A stretch of DNA of 64,000 nucleotides from CAVORB01 sp963698495 (GTDB taxonomy: Bacteria > Pseudomonadota > Gammaproteobacteria > Chromatiales > Chromatiaceae). The position numbers and the translations under genes were made by a program. Location of the stretch: assembly GCA_963698495.1 (NCBI GenBank), contig CAVORB010000018.1, forward strand, positions 1-64,000. Reading direction: 5' to 3'. Numbering within the stretch: the stretch's first letter is position 1; the number at the start of each line of letters is the position of its first letter. Below, piece after piece: positions 8,109 through 16,199 of this stretch. The notes beneath the pieces were generated by a model. That model did no database searches. It was not told the origin of the DNA and saw only the letters and a program-made list of their open reading frames with translations.

Positions 8109-8675
8109 TCAACAGACACCCGCCTGTGCGGCGGTGAAAGCGGCGCGGGCCGCGACGACGTTGCCCTGTGCGATCTTCTCCGGGAACTTCGCGCGGATCG
8201 CCTGCTCGACGGACTCCAGCCGGATGCGGCCCGTGATGGCCGCGAAGCCGCCGAGGAGGGCGGCGTTGGGCACTGGCCGCCCCACGTTCTTGAGCGCCAG
8301 GTCGGTGGCCGGGACCGTGCACCCCTTGCACCCGGGGTGGCTCTGCTTGAAGTCCCCGAGACCCAGCTCCTCCAGGTTGCGCGAGGAGTTGATGATGACG
8401 AAGCCGGTCTCTGACAGGCCCTCGAACAGGTTGACCTGGTGCAGCAGTCCGGGGTCCTGAATGATCAGCGCGTCGGGATGCATCACGGGCTCGCGCAGCC
8501 GGATCTCCTTGCTGTCGAGTCGGCAGAAGGCCATTACTGGTGCGCCCATGCGCTCCGAGCCGAAGCTGGGGAACGCCTGCGAGTACTGACCCTCGAGAAA
8601 GGCCGAGACGGACAGCAGCTCGGCGGCGGTGACCACGCCCTGGCCGCCGCGACCGTGGATGCGGACCTGGAACAT
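8109..8675 (-). CDS. porG: 2-oxoacid (pyruvate):ferredoxin oxidoreductase gamma subunit
   Basis: 188 aa. The IHGRGGQGVVTAAELL motif near the N-terminus is diagnostic of the gamma (domain III) subunit that contacts CoA. Two closely spaced ATGs exist (8681 and 8675); AAGGAG is too close to the first and correctly spaced, 7 nt, from the second, so I start at 8675. It is the first gene of the operon gamma-alpha-beta-delta/NADPH fusion, and its promoter should lie in the roughly 600-bp spacer upstream. Confidence 0.85.
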   Translation of the reverse strand: MFQVRIHGRGGQGVVTAAELLSVSAFLEGQYSQAFPSFGSERMGAPVMAFCRLDSKEIRLREPVMHPDALIIQDPGLLHQVNLFEGLSETGFVIINSSRNLEELGLGDFKQSHPGCKGCTVPATDLALKNVGRPVPNAALLGGFAAITGRIRLESVEQAIRAKFPEKIAQGNVVAARAAFTAAQAGVC

Positions 8676-8681
8676 CCTCAT

Positions 8682-9237
8682 TCTCCTTCTATCTTTCGTG
8701 GCCGCGGGCGGCAAAGGGCGTGGCGGGCCCGTCGTCGCATCGGTGGGCAATGCTTATCGTTTGGACGAAATACGCCCCCGCGCATCGCCGAAGGCTCGCA
8801 CAGCGACCGGAGACACCGGCAGACACGAGCTCGAGCCTCCTAGTCCGCCGTGACGATCGTCCAAGTGTAGAAGAGTGTGACCGGCTTTCTATGCCAATAC
8901 GGGTGGGGGAATATCCGGTCCATCGGTCGGTCCGAAGAAAGCCTGCATCTCGCCGAGCACTACTTCGTCGTTCCGCGCTTCGGCGTGCATCGCTTTCAAC
9001 GGTGCGCCGTTGGCTTGGTCGTCGGTCTGCCAAGCGTCGGACGTCGAATCTGCTGGTCTGATGGATACTGTTCGCGACGGAGTTTTTAAGTTGCCCCCGT
9101 CGCTCTTTCCTGACCAGCCCAAGCCAGCGGCACGATAGGCGACGATGAACGCAGGAACCACACTGTAGAGGGTCGCAGACGTCGCCGTATAGGCGGTCTG
9201 GGGACTGAGGAAGTCCGGGCTTCGTCCGGAGGGGCGG
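8682..9237. other. Intergenic spacer upstream of the por operon
   Basis: No gene is recognised in about 600 bp; the open frames here have no family-like composition and no ribosome binding sites. It presumably includes the por promoter. Confidence 0.5.
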
Positions 9238-9266
9238 CCGGCAGCGGGCCATAGGTCCGCTGCCGG
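9238..9266 (-). terminator. Hairpin after DUF3501 gene
   Basis: CCGGCAGCGG (9238-9247) pairs perfectly with CCGCTGCCGG (9257-9266) around a 9-nt loop, starting 14 nt beyond the stop codon at 9280. There is no clear U tract on the minus strand, so termination strength is uncertain. Confidence 0.5.
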
Positions 9267-9279
9267 CGGGGGAAAAAGG

Positions 9280-9861
9280 TCAGGAGAGATCCTTTGCGAG
9301 GGAGGCCCGAGCCGACGGGGAAAGCTCGGTCCGATACGTGTAGTCGGTGTGGTCGACCCCGGCCGACACCGCAGCACCCTGCTTCACCGCGGCTACCATC
9401 TCCGGGGTCAACTCGAAGCGCAGGAAATGCACGGAAGACGTCTTAGTCTCGTCCTCGCGCTCGAGGTCCTCGTCAGCTATCGCCAGAACCTTTTCGTGGT
9501 CGCCCACCTTTACCCAGACGACGTCCTCGACCCCGCGCAGACGGGAAAGAGCGTCGCGCCGCTCGTTCACGTCCTCGTATTCGATCATGAAGGTCGCCTT
9601 CCAGTTTTTCCCGTCAGGAATCAGGGGATTGTAGGCGTCCAGTTCCTCCTGAATCCCGTCGGTCTCGAAGATGCGCTCCGCCCTCAGCATCTCCTGGACT
9701 TGATACTGGATGGTGAGGCGGTCTTCGAAGTAGAGCGTGGCGTGTGCCCCGACAGGTATCCGGCGGTCCTGCTTGTGCGCCATTACCTGCTGGCGAAAGT
9801 CGTTCCTGGTCTTCGCGTACTGCTCCAGGCTGTAGAGCTCATCACTACTCAGGTGCTGCAT
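9280..9861 (-). CDS. DUF3501 family protein
   Basis: 193 aa, soluble, no signal peptide. The sequence matches DUF3501 along its length (TRNDFRQQVMAHKQDRR near the start, YFEDRLTIQYQVQEML, LIPDGKNWKATFMIEYED). The ATG at 9861 is preceded by GGAGGAAACC, whereas the upstream in-frame ATG at 9873 sits inside that ribosome site. DUF3501 genes often lie beside rubrerythrin and Fe-S oxidoreductase (GlpC-like) genes, suggesting a redox or oxidative-stress role, but neither neighbour is present here, so the gene is an orphan and its function is unknown. Confidence 0.8.
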   Translation of the reverse strand: MQHLSSDELYSLEQYAKTRNDFRQQVMAHKQDRRIPVGAHATLYFEDRLTIQYQVQEMLRAERIFETDGIQEELDAYNPLIPDGKNWKATFMIEYEDVNERRDALSRLRGVEDVVWVKVGDHEKVLAIADEDLEREDETKTSSVHFLRFELTPEMVAAVKQGAAVSAGVDHTDYTYRTELSPSARASLAKDLS

Positions 9862-10182
9862 GGTTTCCTCCATCGATCGTTGGCTTGATCAGTCAAGAAA
9901 TGCCTGCTGACCCCGGGGAATGTGATGTCGGGTGGCTTGGGGTTCCAATGGATTTTTCGGATTGAGGGGATAGGCGCGCCCTATGACTCTTGCTCCCCGC
10001 TCCGTCGGGTCGTTTGATTCGACCCGTCCGGAAACCTGAAGCCGGATCCCCGGTCTCAGCTAGAACGTCGAAGGACACGCGAACAAGCGAGCAGGAAGCC
10101 GAAGCCTCGATTTCGACACATTGGAGTCTTGCCACCTCGGCAGCGCCGGTAATTCGCTCAAGCCACAAAAGGAGCCGTTCTC
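9862..10182. other. Divergent promoter region DUF3501 / fasciclin
   Basis: This 321-bp space separates a minus-strand and a plus-strand gene and should carry both promoters. I see no convincing operator. Confidence 0.4.
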
Positions 10183-10782
10183 GTGAAGACACGTACCGTT
10201 TCCAGGGTCGACGCCCGACCCGCCGCCCTTACATTTCTTTTCGTCCTCGTCACACTTGCCGCGGTCACCAGTACCGCCGAGGCCCGAAGCTGCGGCACGA
10301 TGAAGCCGCCGGGCTACATGGGCATGCCCATGCGTCCCATGCCGCACCCAATGCACAGAGCCAAGCCCTACGGAGCCGGCTACGCGGATGCGCGGAAAGG
10401 TGGCCCCGACGTTCTCGCCGTTGCGAAGCGCGCGGGTGATTTTTCCACTCTGCTCACGGCGGTGAAAGCGGCGGGCCTCGGCGGCCTGCTGGAAGGGGAG
10501 GGGCCTTACACCTTGTTCGCGCCGACCGACGCCGCGTTTGAGAAGCTTCCGGAGGGTGCCCTGCAGGAGCTTCTGGCCGACAAGGAGAAGCTAACCGCTC
10601 TGCTCAAGTACCACGTGGTGCTGGGTCGTATCTCGGCCGCCGACGTTCTTTCCAGCAAGTCCCTCGAGACCGCATCCGGTCAGGATCTACCCACGACCGA
10701 TCTCGGCGTCGTCCGCGCCGATGTTCGCGCCAGAAACGGTGTAATCCATGTCGTGGACAAGGTCCTGCTGCCTTCCGGCTGA
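10183..10782 (+). CDS. Exported fasciclin (FAS1) domain protein
   Basis: 199 aa. GTG start with AAAGGAG 9 nt upstream. Residues 1-35 are a signal peptide ending AEA; residues 36-62 form a Met/Pro/His-rich linker (GYMGMPMRPMPHPMH), a composition seen in proteins that meet copper. Residues 66-199 form one FAS1 domain with the YTLFAPTDAAFEKLP (H1) box and the LLKYHVVLGR and ARNGVIHVVDKVLLPSG (H2) boxes. Bacterial FAS1 proteins act in adhesion or the cell envelope; the Met/His linker is unusual and might bind metal. Confidence 0.88.
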   Translation: MKTRTVSRVDARPAALTFLFVLVTLAAVTSTAEARSCGTMKPPGYMGMPMRPMPHPMHRAKPYGAGYADARKGGPDVLAVAKRAGDFSTLLTAVKAAGLGGLLEGEGPYTLFAPTDAAFEKLPEGALQELLADKEKLTALLKYHVVLGRISAADVLSSKSLETASGQDLPTTDLGVVRADVRARNGVIHVVDKVLLPSG

Positions 10783-10785
10783 GGG

Positions 10786-11762
10786 CGAAGAGAGTCGTCG
10801 CCCGGCCTTCGGGTCGGGTGATGCGTTCCACCTACAGAATTAGCCCCACTCCCAGGTCCTGTGTCCGATGAAAGGGCTGAAGGTGGGCCGGTTGTTGTTT
10901 CCGACAGTATTTCGTCAGGAACTCCTAGAATTCGCCCATCTCGCGACCGGCTATCCATCCCGGAATGGAGCACCTGCCAAGGGGTGTTCGCAAGCTCTGA
11001 AATCGACCCACTCCAGAAGGTCGGGGCCACACCCGCAAGGTCCGTAATGTGGCAATCGGCCAAGAGCGGTGCTTAGACACGGCCTCGACGACTTCCGCTC
11101 TACGCTGCTGCCGGTGGCGGCTGGAGGCGTGAAAGGTCGGTCTTGTCGCTTTGCCGACTGAGGCGGAGACGACGGCGGACTTCCAACCGTGGGAGTTCGA
11201 ACACGGCTTTTCGCTGGATCCCCACAGCGAATCGACTAGGGATGGGAGGAAGGACACGACCCAGAAGCGACATTGGCCGTCGCAGCGGCAGTGACCGGAT
11301 TCTGGACGGTCGCGTACGCCAAGCAAAGCACCGCCTTCATCACCGAAGTCGCTCCCGTCGAGCGGACTCTTGCCCACAGCGGTGAACCGCCGCAGGTCGC
11401 CACCGCCCGTGGACCGACCGCCTGTCAGGATGCTCCCGAGCCAATGCCGAACAGGGACCTCATCCACCACCCGCCCGAGCCCGGCATCCAGTTCGACGAA
11501 CGCGCCTCCTGGCCTCCGCTTGCTCCTGCAAAAGAGGTTGCAACCGTCCCTGTGTTCCGCCTGTCCGCTGGGCTTCCGATTCCTGCCCCAGAACCCGTCA
11601 ACGCGCTTGTTCGCACCGCTCGTCACCTCCGTCAGTCCCGCCGCTGCGGGTTGACCGTGTGCCGCGCCCCCGCTATCCTCCGGCGCTCGGCTAGCCTGGA
11701 CGCTCAGAGCAGCTTGGTTTTCCGTCCGATCACGCCGATACGCCAACCCGTGAGCTCGAGAC
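10786..11762. other. Long intergenic region, no gene recognised
   Basis: Nearly 1 kb follows the fasciclin gene. Long open frames on both strands have random-looking composition and no start signals. I cannot support a gene or RNA here. Confidence 0.5.
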
Positions 11763-11942
11763 ATGCTTGTTCATCTGGCACATGCCGCCGTCGCCGTTCT
11801 TCTGATCATAGCCACAATCTGGATTCTGCAGAAGACCGGGATCGCCAAGACGCAGGAACCCGGACATCATCGTTGGGACTGGTCGATTTTCTTTGGGGTG
11901 TTCGTCGTCATATTTGTTCTCAATATGGTTTGGCCATTCTGA
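11763..11942 (+). CDS. Two-TM mini membrane protein, 59 aa
   Basis: The ATG at 11763 opens a frame to a TGA at 11940-11942. The product has two strongly hydrophobic segments (residues 4-22, AHAAVAVLLIIATIWIL region, and 42-57, IFFGVFVVIFVLNMV) joined by a polar, His/Trp-containing loop (KTQEPGHHRWDW). Such regular hydrophobic organisation is unlikely by chance, though the ribosome site is weak. Function unknown; neighbours downstream are envelope proteins. Confidence 0.55.
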   Translation: MLVHLAHAAVAVLLIIATIWILQKTGIAKTQEPGHHRWDWSIFFGVFVVIFVLNMVWPF

Positions 11943-12068
11943 GTGAAGATGCTCGCGCGTGGGACGGATACCCGATGGGGCGATCCCCCGAATCTCGGAT
12001 CACCCCAATACTCTCGACCACCGACCCCCGCCTGATCCGAAGTCGCTCGGACATCGTCGGCGCGGCAA

Positions 12069-12473
12069 ATGGCGGAACCGCTGTCGCGCTCTGGCTCGCA
12101 GGGTCGCCGCTCGACGCCATCCTTGAGATCGACAACCCAATCGAAACCATCGTCAATCAAATCAGCCATCCAACTCGCAATCCTCGCCGTAGCGCTGACC
12201 CTGCTCGCCGGCTGCACCGAAACCACCGGTGACACGAAGCCTTTGCCACCGGCGTCTTCCAAGACGCCCAATGTCGCCGAGCAGGCCTGCCTGCGCGACG
12301 TGACCCGAACAACCAACAACCCGGACGTGGTACTGCTCTCGTCGAGCTTCTCCCAAGCCGGCACCGAGGTCATCGTCGGCGTTGGCCCGCAGCGTGCAAG
12401 CTGGCGCTGCATCGCCTACGGCGACGGAACCACCGCCGGCATCGAGTCGCTGACCGACGAGGGTGCGCTGTAG
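12069..12473 (+). CDS. Small lipoprotein of unknown function
   Basis: The mature part follows a clear lipobox (LTLLAGC), so it should be lipid-anchored. The C-terminal 80 residues (VAEQACLRDVTRTTNN, EVIVGVGPQRASWRCIAY, STOP after ESLTDEGAL) have two cysteines and look like a compact domain related to periplasmic proteins of unknown function in other proteobacteria. The start is uncertain: the only in-frame ATG (12069) leaves a long polar stretch before the hydrophobic core, and no ATG, GTG or TTG lies closer, so the real start may be a rare codon or the 5' end may have changed. Confidence 0.6.
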   Translation: MAEPLSRSGSQGRRSTPSLRSTTQSKPSSIKSAIQLAILAVALTLLAGCTETTGDTKPLPPASSKTPNVAEQACLRDVTRTTNNPDVVLLSSSFSQAGTEVIVGVGPQRASWRCIAYGDGTTAGIESLTDEGAL

Positions 12474-12544
12474 CGGCTGCCCGGACGGCGCCGGGGGCGC
12501 GAGGTCACGCGACCTCAATCTATTCATCGACGAGAAGAACCAAC

Positions 12545-12970
12545 ATGCAGACCAAACTCCGCGGCATTGCCGCAACCGCGCTGATGCTGCTGGGCCTGGG
12601 CCTTGCAACATCTGCGACAGCGCAGCAATCGAGCCGCATCCAGTTCGAGCGCGGCAACGACAACGCCGCGGTCAGCGGCAGCATCACCGGTCACCAGTAC
12701 CGCGACTACATCCTCGGTGCCCGAGCCGGCCAAACCATGTCCGTGGCCCTGAGTGTGGAATCCGGCAACGGCGACGGCAGCGCCTTCTTCAATATCCTTC
12801 CGCCGGGCAGCGAAGGTGTCGCCATCTTCAACAGCTCGAACAGCGCGAACAACTTCGGCAGCGTCAAGCTGCCCGAGAACGGCGACTATCGCATCCGAGT
12901 GTATCTGCTGGGCAATGACAAGGACGCCGGCAAGACGGTCGGCTACACCCTGTCCGTGACGATCATGTAA
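12545..12970 (+). CDS. Periplasmic lysozyme-inhibitor-like (PliG/PliI-type) protein
   Basis: 141 aa. Signal peptide residues 1-26 (cleavage after ATAQ or TSA-TAQ). The mature part is a beta-rich domain of about 115 residues containing RIQFERGNDNAAVSGSITG, RDYILGARAGQTMSV and NGDYRIRVYLLGNDKDAGK, a pattern shared with proteins annotated as inhibitors of g-type lysozyme and with relatives of unknown role. It probably acts in the periplasm. It sits between a lipoprotein and a GlsB-type membrane protein on the same strand, with gaps of 71 and 78 nt, consistent with an envelope-stress set. Confidence 0.65.
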   Translation: MQTKLRGIAATALMLLGLGLATSATAQQSSRIQFERGNDNAAVSGSITGHQYRDYILGARAGQTMSVALSVESGNGDGSAFFNILPPGSEGVAIFNSSNSANNFGSVKLPENGDYRIRVYLLGNDKDAGKTVGYTLSVTIM

Positions 12971-13048
12971 CCGCCCCCGGCGGCCGTGCGATGGTCCCGG
13001 CCGGGCTCGCGCCACCGACGACCCTTGTTCGAAGACCTCAGACCCCTC

Positions 13049-13303
13049 ATGAACCTCACCAGCCTGTTGATCTTCCTCGCCATCGGCGCCGTTGCCGGCT
13101 GGCTAGGCGGCCTGTTGATGAAGGGCGGCGGCTTCGGCCTGCTCGGCAACATCGTTGTCGGCATCTTGGGCGCTGTCGTCGGCGGCTTCGCCTTCAGCCT
13201 GCTCGGCCTGTCTGCCTCCGGGCTGATCGGCTCAATCGTCACCGCTACCGTCGGCGCGGTGATCTTGTTGTTCGTTGTCGGTCACTTGAACAAGGCCGCA
13301 TGA
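13049..13303 (+). CDS. GlsB/YeaQ/YmgE family membrane protein
   Basis: 84 aa, three hydrophobic segments with Gly-rich small-residue motifs (GWLGGLLMKGGGFGLLGNIVVGILGAVVGG), which is the transglycosylase-associated (YeaQ/GlsB) family pattern. The ATG at 13049 is preferred over an upstream in-frame ATG because the family begins at this point. Members are small inner-membrane stress proteins of unclear biochemical function. Confidence 0.88.
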   Translation: MNLTSLLIFLAIGAVAGWLGGLLMKGGGFGLLGNIVVGILGAVVGGFAFSLLGLSASGLIGSIVTATVGAVILLFVVGHLNKAA

Positions 13304-13942
13304 TCTGGTTGCCGGGTAACTCCCCTGAATCGGAGGTTGTCCGAAAGGAAAAGACATCCGCTGACCGAATGAGGATCGCCTTGACCGCCGAAGTTGGTTG
13401 CATCTCGTGAGGCCCTAGAACAATTCCCGTTGGGTCCGCAGTTGGCCGAACCGAGTCCCGTGAACCCGGGAGGATCGCACGCCGCGCGGAGTGCGGCGGG
13501 GATCGTCCCTGGCCTCGGATGACTGTCCGCTTCCTGCTTTACGGCCCGGCGGCAAACCACACCCGTCAGTGACCGCAATCGCAGCGTTCACCGGACCGTC
13601 TCGCGCACCTGGACGACGGACAGTTCCTGGGACTCAAGGGACGGTCATGATGGCGCGTCCATGATCATCCGAGGATGTAGAAAGTCGGTCGCGACGACCC
13701 ATTTCAGTTGGGCGTGGCGAAAACCATACGCCTCTAGAGAAAGGCGGTTACTTCTGCAGTGGATCGTGAGCCGTCTATGGCTTGACTGAAGCGAATGTCT
13801 GCAATGAGGATATTGCGGGCGATGGCGAAGGAGGTGGGAAGGTCTCTTCCTGGCCGGCTCCCGCCGATTCCTTCTCCCTACCCGGGGTGTCGACGGTGGC
13901 TTCTGGGGACCGATGTACGACGTCCGCAGCCAGGTACGGGAG
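13304..13942. other. Convergent intergenic region
   Basis: About 640 bp between a plus-strand and a minus-strand 3' end. It contains a short GC-rich hairpin near 13480-13500 (cgccgcgcggagtgcggcgg). No gene is seen. Confidence 0.45.
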
Positions 13943-14680
13943 CTAGTGGGGCGCGCTGCTCGGCCATTTCTCCGCGTACCTGCGCATCACGTCCTTCACC
14001 GCATCTGGTACGTTTTGAAACGCCGCCTGCCGCATGCCATCCGCAAGAAAACCTGGCATGTCGTAAGGCAGCCGTCGGCTCATCCTTTCGAGCGTTCGCT
14101 CCATGAGATCCGGGTCAAGCGAGCGGGTTGCGGCAATGCCAGAGTTAAGATTGATGACACGCCAAGGACGCCAGGCGTCACCTCGGTCCTCGTCCAGTTG
14201 CAGTCGCAACGAGGACGCCGTGATCACCTCCTCCATGAATTCGCACAAGTCCCGAAGCTCATCGGTTGCGCTTGTGGCGTTCACGACCATGGCGAAACCA
14301 TCCGCGGTTCCCTCGAGGTTATCGATGGTGGCGCCCCGCCGAGCAACCCACACCCCCATGGAGGCGAACATGCGCGCGACCGTATCCCTCTTGTCCATGA
14401 TCTCGGTTTTGCGCACGAGAAAAGCGAGACGATCGAGCAAGTCTAATCCGTAGGCGCAGAACTCGTTGAGCTCTTCACGCTCGAGCTGGGCTGCTCCGCA
14501 TTCCAGTGCCCCGGCGATCTGAAAGAAGTCCGACAAGGCCCGCGCCAAGTCCAGTGGGACGGATTCATCCCCCATGATCGACTGCGCTTCATTGCCCCTG
14601 GCGAGCACCGCCTGCGTAACTTCAAGCGCGAGGTCGGAGATAGCATCGTTCTCGATTACGAGGCAATTCGTCGACAACAT
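13943..14680 (-). CDS. Unknown cytoplasmic helical protein, 245 aa
   Basis: The composition is that of a real, soluble alpha-helical protein (repeated D/E/L-rich helices, e.g. EREELNEFCAYGLDLLDRL and DLCEFMEEVITASS); no signal peptide or TM segment. I do not recognise a named family. It stands alone with gene-free DNA on both sides. The ATG at 14680 has no strong ribosome site (CAGGTGACCC just upstream, AGGTGA 5 nt away). Confidence 0.7.
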   Translation of the reverse strand: MLSTNCLVIENDAISDLALEVTQAVLARGNEAQSIMGDESVPLDLARALSDFFQIAGALECGAAQLEREELNEFCAYGLDLLDRLAFLVRKTEIMDKRDTVARMFASMGVWVARRGATIDNLEGTADGFAMVVNATSATDELRDLCEFMEEVITASSLRLQLDEDRGDAWRPWRVINLNSGIAATRSLDPDLMERTLERMSRRLPYDMPGFLADGMRQAAFQNVPDAVKDVMRRYAEKWPSSAPH

Positions 14681-15112
14681 GGGTCACCTGCGAGGCAAAT
14701 TGTCCGGCGGCGCGTTGTGTACAGTCCGCTGCCGCGCCGCGTTCCTGTAGGGCTATTCATGACGTTGTGCCACACGCTGAACCGGGCTGAGAGCGCACGC
14801 CGAAGCGGCGGTCAGGGCGCTGTTTCAATGGCGGTGAACCGATAAACCTGGTCGGCGCCGAGTACAGCATACTCGGGACATAGGAACGAAGGCCAACGTC
14901 CACCAGGACGAAACGGTTTGCCGCGGGAACGGCAATCTACTTACGGCACTGAGACTGCTTTTTCGCCATCAATCCCATGGTTGGGGACAACGTTTTTCCA
15001 GAACAACCCCCGCTCTGGACGGGTTTGGTGGATTCTTCTTTGCCGGTCCCATGCTGTATCCGGGTGGTGCGGCTCAGACCGGCGAAGTAGTCTCCTGACC
15101 GGGCGCCGCGTT
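14681..15112. other. Intergenic region
   Basis: 430 bp between two minus-strand genes. No gene, RNA or clear regulatory element recognised. Confidence 0.4.
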
Positions 15113-15565
15113 TCAGCAGGTCTGACAGCTCTCCACCGGCAGACCACGCCGCACCCAACCAGGGCCTGCGTCGCTGCCGGACATCCCTTCTTTGACGTTG
15201 TATACACGGCTGAAGCCCATCTGCTGCAACGCCTTCTGGGTGTGAGTGGTGCGGTTGCCGGTGCGGCATATGAGAGCAATGGAAGCATCCTTGTCCCCCT
15301 CCACGGCGTTTAGAATCTCCGTGACGAAGGTCTTCCGCGTCATGTCGATGGTAATGGCGCCCTCTGCGACACCGGTCTGGCGCCACTCGCGCGGCGTTCG
15401 GACGTCGATCAGCACGATCTGCCCCGCCTGCGCCTTCGCGAGGGCCTCAGGGGCAGTCAGCATCGGTCCTTCCTCCGCTCCCGCGCCCGTCGAGAAGAGC
15501 AGGGCGAAGGCGGCAAGCGTGGAGGCGACGATGTCAGGCAACTTGAACATGGGCATTACACACAC
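15113..15565 (-). CDS. Periplasmic rhodanese-like sulfurtransferase
   Basis: 150 aa. Residues 1-30 are a signal peptide (DIVASTLAAFALLFSTGAGAEE). The rest is one rhodanese domain with IVLIDVRTPREW and the active-site loop CRTGNRT, whose cysteine carries the persulfide. It should move sulfane sulfur or respond to oxidants in the periplasm. In-frame ATGs at 15565, 15556 and 15550 all lack a good ribosome site, so the exact start is open. It ends in an extra CQTC motif, unusual for single-domain rhodaneses, which might form a second redox pair. Confidence 0.85.
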   Translation of the reverse strand: MCVMPMFKLPDIVASTLAAFALLFSTGAGAEEGPMLTAPEALAKAQAGQIVLIDVRTPREWRQTGVAEGAITIDMTRKTFVTEILNAVEGDKDASIALICRTGNRTTHTQKALQQMGFSRVYNVKEGMSGSDAGPGWVRRGLPVESCQTC

Positions 15566-16199
15566 GGTATTGGTTTACAACCAAAGACATCGGGACGCCC
15601 GGCCAAAACCCAATAGCACTAAAACGGGAGAGGAGCCGCCTCGTGCCCGGGCCCGGCAGGCGCGTCGAGCGACCGACCGCTCGCGACATTGCGGACCTTG
15701 GCGCTCGGGCCTCAACCTTCCGCATAGGGTCGACTAGAGACTGCTGCGGTGCAGCACGGACGACGGGAACTGCTTGACGACCGGTTTCGTCTCTGTCCGG
15801 CCATAAAGAGACATTGGCCAGGCAGCTCACGAATCGTTGATGTTGGGGAAACGGCACGGCGAGCGGACCGTCAACGTGATCCAGAGCGTTTGCCTTTTCC
15901 ACTCCCGCCCCATCGCTTTTGAGTGACCGCCCTACGCTGGAAGCTGCCAATCGCCTTCTTGCGGAGCGAGCGAATGGACGAGTTCAAGTTTGCTCTTCAA
16001 GCCCCACCTCACAGGGTCCGCAGTACATCAGTAAGCTGACCATCGTTCACCTACCATCGGTTAGCGGAACTTCCAACGGCTCCGCTATCGATGGTTGAGC
16101 CAAGTCGTTTCCGCGACGGCGAAGTAATATCGCGCCGCATGAACGCGATAGTCCGCGAAGGTTTGGTCGTCGGCAAAGTACTCAACCACCCTAGCACGC
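15566..16199. other. Intergenic region
   Basis: About 630 bp. No family-like coding sequence is visible on either strand; the stretch around 15720-15960 has the look of a degraded intergenic repeat. It holds the upstream region of the rhodanese gene. Confidence 0.4.

Noticed and set aside
10925..11764. 279-codon minus-strand open frame
   Set aside because: No ribosome site, no recognisable domain, amphibious composition; the region looks non-coding.
15534..15950. 138-codon minus-strand frame overlapping the rhodanese 5' end
   Set aside because: Looks like translated degraded intergenic repeat; no start signal or domain.
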